Origin: Flavobacterium sp.
GTDB taxonomy: Bacteria > Bacteroidota > Bacteroidia > Flavobacteriales > Flavobacteriaceae
Reading direction: 5' to 3'
Length of the DNA: 64,000 nucleotides
NCBI GenBank assembly: GCA_027484725.1
Contig: JAIXSK010000030.1
Location: 62,001 to 126,000 of the forward strand
The notes under the pieces were generated by a model. The model was not told the DNA's origin, made no database searches, and saw only the letters and a list, made by a program, of their open reading frames with translations. Of the stretch, positions 30,007 to 39,214 are shown piece by piece. Within the stretch, counting starts at the first letter, position 1, and each line of letters opens with the position of its first letter. The position numbers were made by a program, and so were the translations under genes.

Positions 30007-30435
30007 TTATTTAACACGTTCCCAAATTTGGGTTCGTCCAAGCAAGTTGATTCCTATATAGCCGCGCACTTTTAGTCGGTCTTTTTCTTCTAATGACAAG
30101 GAACATTTGTATAATTTTCCGTGTTTGGGATCTAATATTTTTCCGTGTGTATATTCTTCTTTATCCTTGACCAAACCTTTGATAACCACCAAGCCTACAA
30201 TGGGTTTGTTTTTATCTTCACCTTCGCACTTTTCACAACGCGGGACCTTATTTTTGGGGTTAAAAATCTCAACTACCTTTCCGTAGATTTTGTTGTGCTT
30301 TTCATAAATCTCAATGATGGAAACAGGCTTACCGGTTTCATCATCAATAGTTTTCCACCTTCCAAGCACACTGTGATGTTGTGCCCATGAAACCGCAGAA
30401 AAAATTAAAAAAGATAATATTAAAGCTTGTTTCAT
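30007..30435 (-). CDS. DUF2147 exported protein
   Basis: 142 residues from ATG at 30435 (MKQALILSFLIFSAVSWAQ), which places a signal peptide at the N-terminus; an earlier in-frame start would lie inside the yihY-like gene. The mature part VLGRWKTIDDETGKPVSIIEIYE, IYGKVVEIF and a YIGINLLGRTQIWERVK end are typical of DUF2147. A CEKC pair occurs around residue 80. Periplasmic, function unknown. Starts 1 base after the preceding stop. Confidence 0.85.
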   Translation of the reverse strand: MKQALILSFLIFSAVSWAQHHSVLGRWKTIDDETGKPVSIIEIYEKHNKIYGKVVEIFNPKNKVPRCEKCEGEDKNKPIVGLVVIKGLVKDKEEYTHGKILDPKHGKLYKCSLSLEEKDRLKVRGYIGINLLGRTQIWERVK

Positions 30436-30436
30436 A

Positions 30437-31366
30437 TTAACTAGAAAGTTCTTTTTCGCGCTTGAGTTTATTGATGAGCGCATCGAGTTCAAAGCCCATG
30501 AGCAAAATCATACAGTTAAGCCAAATATAAAACATCATGATGAGTAAAGTTCCAATAGAGCCATAGAGTTCGTTGTATTTAGAAAATTTAACCACCCAGA
30601 TGCCAAAACCATAAGATGATACAATAATCAGAATTGTAGTAAATACAGAACCAATAGATATAAATGATCTACGGCGATCATGACTCACTCCAAAGCGAAA
30701 CAATACTGAGGTTGTCAAAAGAATCATCAAAATCACAAACGCATATCTGCCCATAATAATCAGTGGAATGCGGTCACTCAACACATCTTGTATGATGGTT
30801 TTTTGAATAAATACTTCAAAAACCACAATCATCGCCACAGTAAACAAGAGTAAAAATGACAACACAAGTGAAATGCCCAAGGCCACAAAATACTGTCTAA
30901 AAAAACCGCGTCTGATGATGACATGCTGTGACGTTTCAAATCCGCCCAAGATAGCGTTGAGGCCGTTCGCCATCAATAAAATGGCCATCAAGAAACCCGT
31001 CGAAAGTAAACCTGAATGGCTGTTGTTGAGAATATCACTGATGATTGAAGCTACAGCATCATAGGTTTTGGGTGGAACACTTTCACTTACAAAACGCATG
31101 AAATCTTGCTGAAAACCGTCAATAGGAATAAAAGGAATCAAGTTCAAAATAAACAGTGCAAACGGAAACAGCGCCATAAAAAAGCTAAAAGCAATGGCGG
31201 CCGCTCTGTAAGACAATGCGCCTTCAGCAACACCTACTATATATAATTCAAGTAAATCATACAGCGAAAGACCATGCAGCCAAGGCAAAGGCACACGTTG
31301 TGTAAATCGCATCAAATTGCGCGCTACCGGAATTTTATGGATTACATTTTCAATCTGCTCGCTCAT
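30437..31366 (-). CDS. YihY/BrkB family inner-membrane protein
   Basis: 309 residues from ATG at 31366 (MSEQIENVIHKIPVARN); the longer frame would enter nadC. Six hydrophobic helices. Family features: GALSYRAAAIAFSFFMALFPFALF, GLLSTGFLMAILLMANGLNAILGGFE in pieces, and GSIGTLLIMMFYIWLNCMILLMGFELDA in pieces. Once misnamed ribonuclease BN; the actual role is unknown. Two bases after nadC ends. Confidence 0.88.
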   Translation of the reverse strand: MSEQIENVIHKIPVARNLMRFTQRVPLPWLHGLSLYDLLELYIVGVAEGALSYRAAAIAFSFFMALFPFALFILNLIPFIPIDGFQQDFMRFVSESVPPKTYDAVASIISDILNNSHSGLLSTGFLMAILLMANGLNAILGGFETSQHVIIRRGFFRQYFVALGISLVLSFLLLFTVAMIVVFEVFIQKTIIQDVLSDRIPLIIMGRYAFVILMILLTTSVLFRFGVSHDRRRSFISIGSVFTTILIIVSSYGFGIWVVKFSKYNELYGSIGTLLIMMFYIWLNCMILLMGFELDALINKLKREKELSS

Positions 31367-31368
31367 AA

Positions 31369-32226
31369 TTAAAACGCTTTGAGGCTTAAATCCATGTTGC
31401 AAACCGAATGTGTTAAGGCGCCCGACGATATATAATCTACGCCACAATCAGCATATTGACGAATGGTTTTTTCGTTGATGTTGCCCGAAGATTCACTTTG
31501 ACATTGGTTGCCAATGAGCGCTACTGCGGTTCGGGTATCGTCAAAATTAAAATTGTCAATCAAAATGCGATGCACACCATCACTTTGCAGGATTTCTTTG
31601 ATTTCGTCTAAGTTTCTGGCTTCGACAATAATCTTTAAATCAAGGTTATTTTGAGACAAATATGCTCTGGTTTTAGCAATGGCTTGGGTAATGCCACCTG
31701 CAAAATCAATATGATTGTCTTTAAGCATAATCATATCGTACAATGCAAATCTGTGGTTTTCACCCCCACCAATTTTAACGGCCCATTTCTCAGTAGCTCT
31801 GAATCCGGGAGTGGTTTTGCGCGTATCGAGTATTTTGGTTTGAGTGCCCGAAAGCAATTGCACATACTGATGGGTTTTGGTAGCAATGGCCGACATACGT
31901 TGCATCGAGTTGAGCACCAATCGTTCGGCTTTGAGAATAGATTGCGAACTTCCGCTTACATGAAAAACCACATCGCCGTGTTGCACTGTACTGCCGTCAT
32001 GAATAAAAATTTCTATTTCAAGCGATGGATCCACCGTTTTAAAAATCATTTCGGCAAATGATACGCCCGCAATGATGCCTTGATCTTTCACCAAAAGTTT
32101 GGCTTTCCCTTTGGCTTCAGCCGGAATACAAGCCAAAGAACTGTAATCGCCCGGACCAATGTCTTCGCGGATGCCGTTGTGGATAATCAGTTGTAATTCG
32201 TTTTGAAATTGAGCTTCAGAAATCAT
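31369..32226 (-). CDS. nadC: nicotinate-nucleotide pyrophosphorylase (carboxylating)
   Basis: 285 residues. Converts quinolinate and PRPP to nicotinate mononucleotide in NAD synthesis. Family motifs: EDIGPGDYSSLACIP, NSMQRMSAIATKTHQYV, ILDTRKTTPGFRATEKWAVKIGGGENHRFALYDMIMLKDNHI in pieces, IIVEARNLDE, ILIDNFN, and the final GVDYISSGALTHS. All PRPP and quinolinate contacts I recognise (RKT, GGGxNHR, KDNH) are present. Confidence 0.96.
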   Translation of the reverse strand: MISEAQFQNELQLIIHNGIREDIGPGDYSSLACIPAEAKGKAKLLVKDQGIIAGVSFAEMIFKTVDPSLEIEIFIHDGSTVQHGDVVFHVSGSSQSILKAERLVLNSMQRMSAIATKTHQYVQLLSGTQTKILDTRKTTPGFRATEKWAVKIGGGENHRFALYDMIMLKDNHIDFAGGITQAIAKTRAYLSQNNLDLKIIVEARNLDEIKEILQSDGVHRILIDNFNFDDTRTAVALIGNQCQSESSGNINEKTIRQYADCGVDYISSGALTHSVCNMDLSLKAF

Positions 32227-32273
32227 GTATTTGGGTATTTCAGGCTAAAAATAATCTTTTTTTACGGATAAAA

Positions 32274-33305
32274 CTACAGAGAAAAATTCCAAGGCAAAGT
32301 ACTGTATAACAATTGCCCGTTTTTGACTTCGAGCGGTGCGTCAAAATTGTTGGTATATAAAGCGCCGGTACCCAAACCTTGCGGCATCGGATTGTTTTGC
32401 ATAAAAGACCATTGCGCAATTGCATTCAGACCAACATTGCTCTCCAACGCAGACGTGGCCCACCAACCAATATGATGTTTTTTAGCGATATTAATCCACT
32501 GAGTTGAACCTTTGAAACCGCCCACAAAACTGGGTTTGAGAATAATATATTGCGGTCTAATTTGCTCGAGTAGAGCCTCTTGTTCCGAAGCTAAAAACAC
32601 ACCAATGAGTTCTTCGTCTAACGCAACAGGAATCGGACTCTGAGCACATACATTGGCCATGTCAGAAATTTGTCCTTTGGCAATGGGTTGTTCAATGCTA
32701 TGAATTTTAAATTCAGAAAGTTGTGACAGTTTATCTAAAACATCGTTTGATGAAAAAGCGCCATTGGAATCGACGCGAATTTCAATTTGTTCGGGCGAAT
32801 AATGCGCTCTGATAAATGATAAAAGTTCGAGTTCTTTATGAAAATCAATAGCGCCGATTTTAAGTTTGACACAATGAAAACCACTTTGTAATTTTTCTTC
32901 AATTTGTGCCAGCATCGATGCTTGATCGCCCATCCAAATCAAGCCGTTGATGGGAATTCCTTGTTCATGACGCGTAAAGGCTGATGGGAAAAGCTCAAAC
33001 GGATGTTCGGAAGCCAACGACAAAAAAGCCATTTCTAAACCAAACTGTATCGACGGAAAATCAATCAATTCATCGTATAAAACGGCTAAACCCAAATGTA
33101 TATTTTGGCAAGTCCAGCGCAGTTTTTCTTCGTAATCCGGACGATCGTCGGCGCTTAGACCGCGCAAAATTCCGCACTCGCCTATGCCGGTTTTGCCGTC
33201 TTGTTCTAACAGAATAAACCAAGTTTCTTTTTGATGCAAAACACCGCGCGAAGTTCCGGCAGGTTTTTTAAAGTTGAGTAAATATCGATGGTAACGCGCT
33301 TGCAT
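32274..33305 (-). CDS. menC: o-succinylbenzoate synthase (enolase superfamily)
   Basis: 343 residues. Dehydrates SHCHC to o-succinylbenzoate in menaquinone synthesis. KPAGTSRGVL at the N-terminus is typical of Bacteroidota MenC. Catalytic lysine in CVKLKIGAIDF; metal ligands in EIRVDSNGAF, HSIEQPIAKG and ALDEELIGV; second lysine in YIILKPSFVGGF. Start ATG overlaps the stop of the upstream TPR gene by one base (TAATG). Menaquinone genes menA, menB and menD are upstream. Confidence 0.9.
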   Translation of the reverse strand: MQARYHRYLLNFKKPAGTSRGVLHQKETWFILLEQDGKTGIGECGILRGLSADDRPDYEEKLRWTCQNIHLGLAVLYDELIDFPSIQFGLEMAFLSLASEHPFELFPSAFTRHEQGIPINGLIWMGDQASMLAQIEEKLQSGFHCVKLKIGAIDFHKELELLSFIRAHYSPEQIEIRVDSNGAFSSNDVLDKLSQLSEFKIHSIEQPIAKGQISDMANVCAQSPIPVALDEELIGVFLASEQEALLEQIRPQYIILKPSFVGGFKGSTQWINIAKKHHIGWWATSALESNVGLNAIAQWSFMQNNPMPQGLGTGALYTNNFDAPLEVKNGQLLYSTLPWNFSL

Positions 33306-34489
33306 TATTCTAATTGCTTTAAAATGCGTTCAAAATCTGAATGTTGAATGCCTATTTTTTCAAACGTTTTAATATCAGTCTGCGCTTGTTCGGCCCAACT
33401 CGTTGAATCAGTTACGTTTTGGGTTCTGAATTTTTTATACAAAGCTTTGGCGTCTGAATAATGATTTTTGAGCAAATAAGCATGCGACAATCTGAGCTGA
33501 GTGAGCAAATCAGTTGGGTCGGCTTTTTGTCCGGATTCTAAATATTTAAGCGCTTTGTCGTATTGTTTGGTGAGCAAATAACACCAACCCAATTGCCCGA
33601 AATCTGATGAACGTGGCGCCTCATTGACCACCGGAAGTAAAACCTTGATGGCTTCACCATATTGGGCTTTGGCAATGAAAGCTTCGGCTTGGGCTCGTTG
33701 CTTGTCATACAAAACAACTGCGGCACCTGATTCTTTATAACAGGCCAAACCAGCATCGCGAAAGGCTTTGGTTTTTTCGGCCGCCAAGAGTTTTTGATAT
33801 TCGTTGTATTTGTATTGTTTTTGAATTTTATTCGAAACACAAACACAGTAATCATCGGCATCAGGAAGTTTTTGAGACAAATCGGTGGTTTTGCAAATAT
33901 CAATGACCGATTTGCGTTTGTCGGGTGTCCAACCGCGGCTGAGTTTATAATCAACCCACGGAACAACTTCTAAGGCAATGCGCTGTTTGAGAATCCAGTT
34001 TTTGCTTTCAAAACCAAACCAAAGGATTTTGTTTTTCAGACAAGCCGAACTTTCAAGCGAAAGCCTGCGCGCATCTCTGTTGATGGGCTCTGATTGATAA
34101 AAACAAGCTGGATCGGTGGTTCCGTCTTTTTGGTAGGCTATAGCAGCTTCAGACGAATTGAACAATCCGTAACGACACTCGTCATCACCGGAAATTTTGG
34201 ATAGCAGAAACACTGCACCGGCCGAACCCGCACTAATACCGGTTGGGTCGGGAATGGCTTTGAGCAATGAAACCAAACTCGAAGAAAGCTTTTGATTTTC
34301 GTCAAGCAGTGTAATTCTGAACACAATTTCGGTAGTTCCAACAGGTAATTCTTCTGTTGGAACGACGATTCGATCGCGCGCTGATACGGTGATCAAACGC
34401 GAAGTGCTGCGCGCTTTATCCCAATAACCATCAGATTGAGCCAGCACAAAAAACGGAAATATCAGCAACCAGAAAAAGTTGATTTTCAT
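33305..34489 (-). CDS. secreted tetratricopeptide repeat protein
   Basis: 394 residues with a signal peptide (MKINFFWLLIFPFFVLAQ). The N-terminal half (about 20-180) is a beta-rich region of unknown family with Cys pairs. The C-terminal part (about 270-370) holds TPR-like units: AFIAKAQYGEAIKVLLPVVN, FGQLGWCYLLTKQYDKALKYLE, LLTQLRLSHAYLLKNHYSDA. Likely a periplasmic protein-interaction module. Overlaps menC by one base. Confidence 0.8.
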   Translation of the reverse strand: MKINFFWLLIFPFFVLAQSDGYWDKARSTSRLITVSARDRIVVPTEELPVGTTEIVFRITLLDENQKLSSSLVSLLKAIPDPTGISAGSAGAVFLLSKISGDDECRYGLFNSSEAAIAYQKDGTTDPACFYQSEPINRDARRLSLESSACLKNKILWFGFESKNWILKQRIALEVVPWVDYKLSRGWTPDKRKSVIDICKTTDLSQKLPDADDYCVCVSNKIQKQYKYNEYQKLLAAEKTKAFRDAGLACYKESGAAVVLYDKQRAQAEAFIAKAQYGEAIKVLLPVVNEAPRSSDFGQLGWCYLLTKQYDKALKYLESGQKADPTDLLTQLRLSHAYLLKNHYSDAKALYKKFRTQNVTDSTSWAEQAQTDIKTFEKIGIQHSDFERILKQLE

Positions 34490-34512
34490 AGCGGGTTTTG
34501 AAGTGAAACAAC

Positions 34513-34609
34513 TGCCCTAGCCCCCTTGCCTGCGGCAGGCAGACGATTGTAGCCGATATCCTCGCGGAGTTTACGCAGCGAGATAAAGGCGAAAAGCGGG
34601 ATTGAGCTT
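34513..34609 (+). repeat. dispersed intergenic repeat, copy D
   Basis: CCCTAGCCCCC, inserted palindrome TTGCCTGCGGCAGGCA, GACGATT, a hairpin CTCGCGG...GCGAG, and the end block GGCGAAAAGCGGGATTGAGCTTC. Nearly identical to copy B. Located between two minus-strand genes, upstream of the TPR gene and antisense to it. Confidence 0.85.
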
Positions 34610-34618
34610 CAAAAAAAA

Positions 34619-35299
34619 TTACAATTCTATACTTTGACCGATTTCAAGCAACATCAAATCTTTGCCTTTGTCAAAAAACTTGCGCTTGGCCTGGTCGTGG
34701 TTGATTTCAATATAACCAAAGGTATCGTAGTGATAACCCATGATTTTGTCGCATTCGATAAAATCTGAAGCGATGATGGCATCGTCAATATCCATCGTAA
34801 AATTGCTTCCGATGGGTAAAATAGCTAAGTCAAGTTTGGTGCGCATCGGGATGAGCTTCATATCGAGCGTCAAAGCCGTATCGCCGGCGATGTAGATATT
34901 TTTATGCTCGCCTTCAATGACAAAACCGCCGGGGTTTCCGCCATAGGTGCCATCGGCAAACGAACTGGAGTGAATGGCATTGACATATTTGACCACGCCG
35001 AACTCAAATTTCCAGCTTCCGCCGTGGTTCATCATGTGGCCTTTGTAGCCTTTGGCCGCATAATGCGTTACGATTTCGGCATTAGAAACAATCACTGCTT
35101 CAGGGTTGTGAGCCATGATGAATTCAACATCGAGCGTGTGGTCTTGGTGCGCATGCGTCAAGAAAATATAATCAGGTTTGAGTGATTCAAGCTGGATGTG
35201 CGCGGCTTTTGGATTGCCGGAAATAAAAGGATCTACTAAAATGAATTTGCCGGAAACTTCTATTCCGAGTGAGGCATGTCCGTAAAATGTAATTTTCAT
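34619..35299 (-). CDS. UPF0173 metal-dependent hydrolase
   Basis: 226 residues, metallo-beta-lactamase fold of the YtkL/UPF0173 family. Metal motifs: THAHQDH (H-x-H-x-D-H), IAGDTAL, and GYHYDTF near the C-terminus; N-terminal ITFYGHASLGIEV and VDPFISGNP are family marks. The substrate is unknown. Lies 10 bases downstream of menA on the same strand. Confidence 0.9.
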   Translation of the reverse strand: MKITFYGHASLGIEVSGKFILVDPFISGNPKAAHIQLESLKPDYIFLTHAHQDHTLDVEFIMAHNPEAVIVSNAEIVTHYAAKGYKGHMMNHGGSWKFEFGVVKYVNAIHSSSFADGTYGGNPGGFVIEGEHKNIYIAGDTALTLDMKLIPMRTKLDLAILPIGSNFTMDIDDAIIASDFIECDKIMGYHYDTFGYIEINHDQAKRKFFDKGKDLMLLEIGQSIEL

Positions 35300-35309
35300 A
35301 AGAAGCTTT

Positions 35310-36239
35310 TTAAGCGTTGTTAACTAAGATATCTGAAAGGAAATAAATCAAGCAAAGCGATAGTAAAACCGAAAGCATAAACGTGCTCAAAGCCAATTTT
35401 TTAAGTTCCGGATCTAAATCGCGCGGTTCGGTGTTGTTGCGCACCGTTTTGAGGTGTTTAACAAGCGGAATGTATACAATTAAAAACAAGTATTGATCAA
35501 AGTGAAAATCGTTGAGCAGGGCAAATAAAACCACCAAGAGCATAGCGCCAACGATTAAGAAATAGTGGTATTTTTTGGCGTTTGCTCCGCCCATGCGCAC
35601 CACCAAAGTTTGTTTGCCTGATTTTCTGTCAGAAGCTTCATCACGCATATTGTTTAGGTTGAGCACGCCCACACTCAGAAAACCAATGGCGGTAGCAGGC
35701 AAGAAAAGTAAATAGCCGTTTTCAAGTGATTTGGCAAACATAAAGTAAATACCGATGGTACTCACCCAACCAAAAAAGATAAACACAAATAAATCTCCGT
35801 AACCACGGTATCCGTAGGCTGAGTTGCCCACGGTGTAGCGAATGGCAGAAGCCACGGCCAATAATCCGAGTACAAAAAAGAAAATCGAGTAGCCAAAATG
35901 ATACGTTTTGAAAGAAAAATAAATCAGCAAACTGGCTGAAAGCATCGTAAGTACTGAGGTAATCAACATGGCGCGTTTCATCTGTGCAGGTGAAATCACG
36001 CCGCTTTGAATAGCGCGTTTGGGTCCGATACGATCATCGTTGTCAGTTCCTTTGACACCATCTCCGTAATCATTGGCAAAGTTGGAAAGTATTTGCAAGC
36101 CCAAAGTAGTTGAAAGTGCCAAAAGCACAATTTTCCAATTGAACATGGATTGCGACATCGCGTAAAAACTTCCGAGAATAATACCCGAAACTGAAAGCGG
36201 TAAGGTTCTGAGTCTGGCAGCTTGTATCCAGTGTTTCAT
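35310..36239 (-). CDS. menA: 1,4-dihydroxy-2-naphthoate polyprenyltransferase
   Basis: 309 residues, about nine membrane helices. UbiA-type prenyltransferase that joins a polyprenyl chain to dihydroxynaphthoate. First Asp motif NFANDYGDGVKGTDNDDR, second NNMRDEASDRKSGKQTLVVRMG in pieces; N-terminus WIQAARLRTLPLSVSGIILG is typical of MenA. Twenty-two bases after the PH-domain gene. Confidence 0.94.
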   Translation of the reverse strand: MKHWIQAARLRTLPLSVSGIILGSFYAMSQSMFNWKIVLLALSTTLGLQILSNFANDYGDGVKGTDNDDRIGPKRAIQSGVISPAQMKRAMLITSVLTMLSASLLIYFSFKTYHFGYSIFFFVLGLLAVASAIRYTVGNSAYGYRGYGDLFVFIFFGWVSTIGIYFMFAKSLENGYLLFLPATAIGFLSVGVLNLNNMRDEASDRKSGKQTLVVRMGGANAKKYHYFLIVGAMLLVVLFALLNDFHFDQYLFLIVYIPLVKHLKTVRNNTEPRDLDPELKKLALSTFMLSVLLSLCLIYFLSDILVNNA

Positions 36240-36261
36240 TTATTTTGATTTTATTTTATTG

Positions 36262-37761
36262 TTACATCCAATTAACATCGGTCTTTTCAAGTTCATAGAG
36301 CCATTTATTCACATAGTGTTGAATAAGTTTCATCTGACCCAAGTCTAAGCGAATATTTCCGCCGGCGGTATGCAAAATTAAAGAACCGATTCCAATGCTT
36401 TTGTGCCAAAACAACTGCGATATAGTAATGCCTTGGATTTTTCCGGGCTCAATGATTTCATGGGTAATATCCCAAGCGCCACTTTGTTTGATGATAAAAT
36501 CATCGTGTACAAACAATCGGTGATTCCTGTATTTAAAATATTGAACCAGCCCCACAAAAATAGTATAAATCAAGGCAGCTAAATCAAATATAAGCTCCGG
36601 ATTTTGATACTGTCTAAAAAAGAAATAACCCACCAGCGGCAGAACTATGGTCAAGAAAACAGCAAAACCCAACTTGCGAAAATTTGCGCTGAGCATCAGG
36701 CCTTTTTCTGGATTTTTTTGATACAGTAAATGCAGCATTGCATCTTTTTCTGAAGCATTGCAGCCGGGAATTTCAATGTGTGTATTTTTTTCTTCGCGCT
36801 CGCTGTGGGCTGTTTGCTTGATTTGCAACTGGAGCACATTGAGTTTTTTCTGAAAATAATTTTGTGTAATCGAAACGATTTGAACTTTCTCTGGTTTGAG
36901 AATCGTACTCTTGGTGTTGATAAGCCCAAAAGACAACAGCAACGAGCCTTTTTGGCGGGTAATTTTGTAATCAAAGTAGCGAATGATGGTTCGAACCAAA
37001 TTCATGACCACCACAACTACAAAAATCAAAACAACCAAAAACAATAAGCCTAAAGCCATCGAACGACCCTCAATTATATGGTCATAACGATTGGATTCAA
37101 AAACTTCTTGTCCAAAAAACTTCTCGATATAGTCAAGCATCGTAAAAAAGAATACGAGCAAAAGCGAAAAACTTTTGACATAATTTGAGGTAATACCCAC
37201 TTTAATCAAACTGGGCAGACCAATACTTATAAACGGTTGATTATCAGTTTCTGAAATAGAATTATCTTGAATAAAATCCGAGGTGCTTTGTGATGCTTTT
37301 TGGTTGTTGAGCAACTCTGATTTTAAGGCCAAGGCCAAGTTGTGCGAAACGGCTTTGATTTTACCTTCTTTTGAGTTGCTTCCGGCAGTATCCACCTCTA
37401 AACCATAAACCCCAATGAGCCTCTGTATGAGCGATTGTGTAATGTTGACTTGCTGAATTTTATGCAATTGAACTGCAGTTTTGGTTTTGCTCAAAATGCC
37501 TTCTTGAATGATAAATTCTTGATTTTGGCGATCGAGATGAAAAGTAAAATTGATAAAACGCAAATATGCAATTATACCAATAAGCACGAGCGCAGCTATA
37601 GAAATCAACACAAAATACAACATGCTGAATTCTTTGGCTTTAAAAAGCGTGATGGCTAAAATGGGTAAAAAAGCACGCGCATATTCCTGAAGTGTATCGG
37701 CAAACATAACCAAAACACCCACCGGCGATTGCTTTTGCGGTTGATCAAAATCAGAAATCAT
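36262..37761 (-). CDS. PH-domain membrane protein, YdbT-like
   Basis: 499 residues. About six hydrophobic segments separated by bacterial PH (bPH2) domains. Repeated cores: FHLDRQNQEFIIQEGILSKTKTAVQLHKIQQVNI in pieces with IGVYGLEVDTAGS; YKITRQKGSLLLSFGLINTKSTILKPEKVQIV in pieces; VHDDFIIKQSGAWDITHEIIEPGKIQGITI in pieces with IGSLILHTAGG. This three-domain layout matches Bacillus YdbT. Overlaps the preceding YdbS-like gene by 4 bases. Function unclear; membrane-stress roles have been suggested for relatives. Confidence 0.85.
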   Translation of the reverse strand: MISDFDQPQKQSPVGVLVMFADTLQEYARAFLPILAITLFKAKEFSMLYFVLISIAALVLIGIIAYLRFINFTFHLDRQNQEFIIQEGILSKTKTAVQLHKIQQVNITQSLIQRLIGVYGLEVDTAGSNSKEGKIKAVSHNLALALKSELLNNQKASQSTSDFIQDNSISETDNQPFISIGLPSLIKVGITSNYVKSFSLLLVFFFTMLDYIEKFFGQEVFESNRYDHIIEGRSMALGLLFLVVLIFVVVVVMNLVRTIIRYFDYKITRQKGSLLLSFGLINTKSTILKPEKVQIVSITQNYFQKKLNVLQLQIKQTAHSEREEKNTHIEIPGCNASEKDAMLHLLYQKNPEKGLMLSANFRKLGFAVFLTIVLPLVGYFFFRQYQNPELIFDLAALIYTIFVGLVQYFKYRNHRLFVHDDFIIKQSGAWDITHEIIEPGKIQGITISQLFWHKSIGIGSLILHTAGGNIRLDLGQMKLIQHYVNKWLYELEKTDVNWM

Positions 37762-38264
37762 GAAAGTTCTTTTTGAATTTTGCCCATGAGCAATTGCTTG
37801 ATATCTTCGGCTGGATGCTTTTTGATTCCGGGAATTTCAATATCTCCGGAGTTTCCGCCGGCAGTAAAAATTTCAATTTTGGCCAAACCAAACATTCTTG
37901 AAAAAACACCTTCGTGCAAGGCAACGTGTTGGATTCGGTTGTAAGGAATGACTATGGTATTGGTGGCAATAACTCCGCTTCGGTACAAAACATCGTGTTC
38001 TCTAAAAGCAAAAGCTTTTTTCTTAAAACTAATTCTAGAAAAAACAAGCGCTAAAACCCATGAACCTGTCAATAGGCCCAAATATGGAATTGCCTCGGGA
38101 TGATTCAAAAAAACATACAAAACAACTCCAACAACCATCAATAAAAGTATCAATAATTGTAGCAAAATGACTTTCCAATATGACAGATGTAATGCTGTAA
38201 ATTCAACCGTCTCATAACGAGGCAGTTTTGAGATGTCAAGGGTTTCATTGGTGAAATTTTCCAT
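37758..38264 (-). CDS. PH-domain membrane protein, YdbS-like
   Basis: 168 residues. Two membrane helices (about 32-75) followed by one bPH2 domain: AFREHDVLYRSGVIATNTIVIPYNRIQHVALHEG in pieces, then MFGLAKIEIFTAGG. Partner of the YdbT-like protein that overlaps its stop by 4 bases (ATGA). Lies 12 bases after menB. Confidence 0.87.
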   Translation of the reverse strand: MENFTNETLDISKLPRYETVEFTALHLSYWKVILLQLLILLLMVVGVVLYVFLNHPEAIPYLGLLTGSWVLALVFSRISFKKKAFAFREHDVLYRSGVIATNTIVIPYNRIQHVALHEGVFSRMFGLAKIEIFTAGGNSGDIEIPGIKKHPAEDIKQLLMGKIQKELS

Positions 38265-38275
38265 AGAATTTTAAT

Positions 38276-39112
38276 TTATGGCAACCATTTATTTTTACCG
38301 AAATCTGGTTTGCGCTTTTCTAAAAAGGCATTGCGCCCTTCTTTGGCCTCATCGGTCATATAAGCCAAACGCGTGGCTTCGCCGGCAAATACTTGCTGAC
38401 CAACCATGCCATCATCGGTAAGGTTCATAGCAAACTTGAGCATCTTAATCGAAGTGGGCGATTTGGCAAGGATTTCTTGTGCCCATTCATAAGCGGTATC
38501 TTCTAACTCAGCATGCGGAACCACTGCATTGACCATGCCCATTTCAAAAGCGTCTTGAGCAGAGTAATTTCGGCCTAAAAAGAAAATTTCACGCGCTTTT
38601 TTCTGACCGACCATTTTGGCCAAATACGCTGATCCATAACCGGCATCAAAGCTGGTTACATCGGCATCAGTTTGTTTAAAAATTGCGTGCTCTTTACTGG
38701 CCAGCGTTAAATCGCAAACCACATGCAAACTGTGGCCACCGCCTACCGCCCAACCCGGAACCACCGCAATAACTACTTTGGGCATAAAGCGAATGAGTCT
38801 TTGAACATCGAGAATATTGAGTCTGTGGTAACCGTCTTCACCCACATAACCTTGATGACCGCGTGCTCTTTGGTCGCCTCCGGAGCAGAATGACCAAATA
38901 CCGTCTTTGCCGGATGGCCCTTCGGCAGAAAGCAAAACCACACCAATAGAGGTATCTTCTTGGGCATCGTGAAAAGCTTCGAGCAATTCTGCTGTAGTTT
39001 TTGGTCTGAACGCATTGCGCACCTCTGGTCTATTGAAAGCAATCCGTGCCACACCGTTGCATTTTTTATAAGTAATATCTTCAAATTCTTTTGCGGTAAT
39101 CCAATCAATCAT
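38276..39112 (-). CDS. menB: 1,4-dihydroxy-2-naphthoyl-CoA synthase
   Basis: 278 residues, crotonase fold. Cyclises o-succinylbenzoyl-CoA. Family marks: VARIAFNRPEVRNAFRPKT, SFCSGGDQRARG (oxyanion hole), VPGWAVGGGHSLHVVCDLTLAS in pieces, TDADVTSFDAGYGSAYLAKMVG in pieces, ending EGRNAFLEKRKPDF. First gene of a run menB-PH-PH-menA-UPF0173. Confidence 0.96.
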   Translation of the reverse strand: MIDWITAKEFEDITYKKCNGVARIAFNRPEVRNAFRPKTTAELLEAFHDAQEDTSIGVVLLSAEGPSGKDGIWSFCSGGDQRARGHQGYVGEDGYHRLNILDVQRLIRFMPKVVIAVVPGWAVGGGHSLHVVCDLTLASKEHAIFKQTDADVTSFDAGYGSAYLAKMVGQKKAREIFFLGRNYSAQDAFEMGMVNAVVPHAELEDTAYEWAQEILAKSPTSIKMLKFAMNLTDDGMVGQQVFAGEATRLAYMTDEAKEGRNAFLEKRKPDFGKNKWLP

Positions 39113-39214
39113 ATAAGTAATTGTATTAATTTAGCGTAAAAATAAGGCATTTTTTATATTTTCGGCCGAAAGAAAATACTTGAATCTGATTTATTTTTGA
39201 ACAATACAAAAGCT

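Noticed and set aside
31651..32061. 136-codon plus-strand frame inside nadC
   Set aside because: Antisense to a strongly conserved gene; no independent support.
39197..39214. TTG start for the small PH-domain gene
   Set aside because: An ATG follows 18 bases later at a better position before the first membrane helix.
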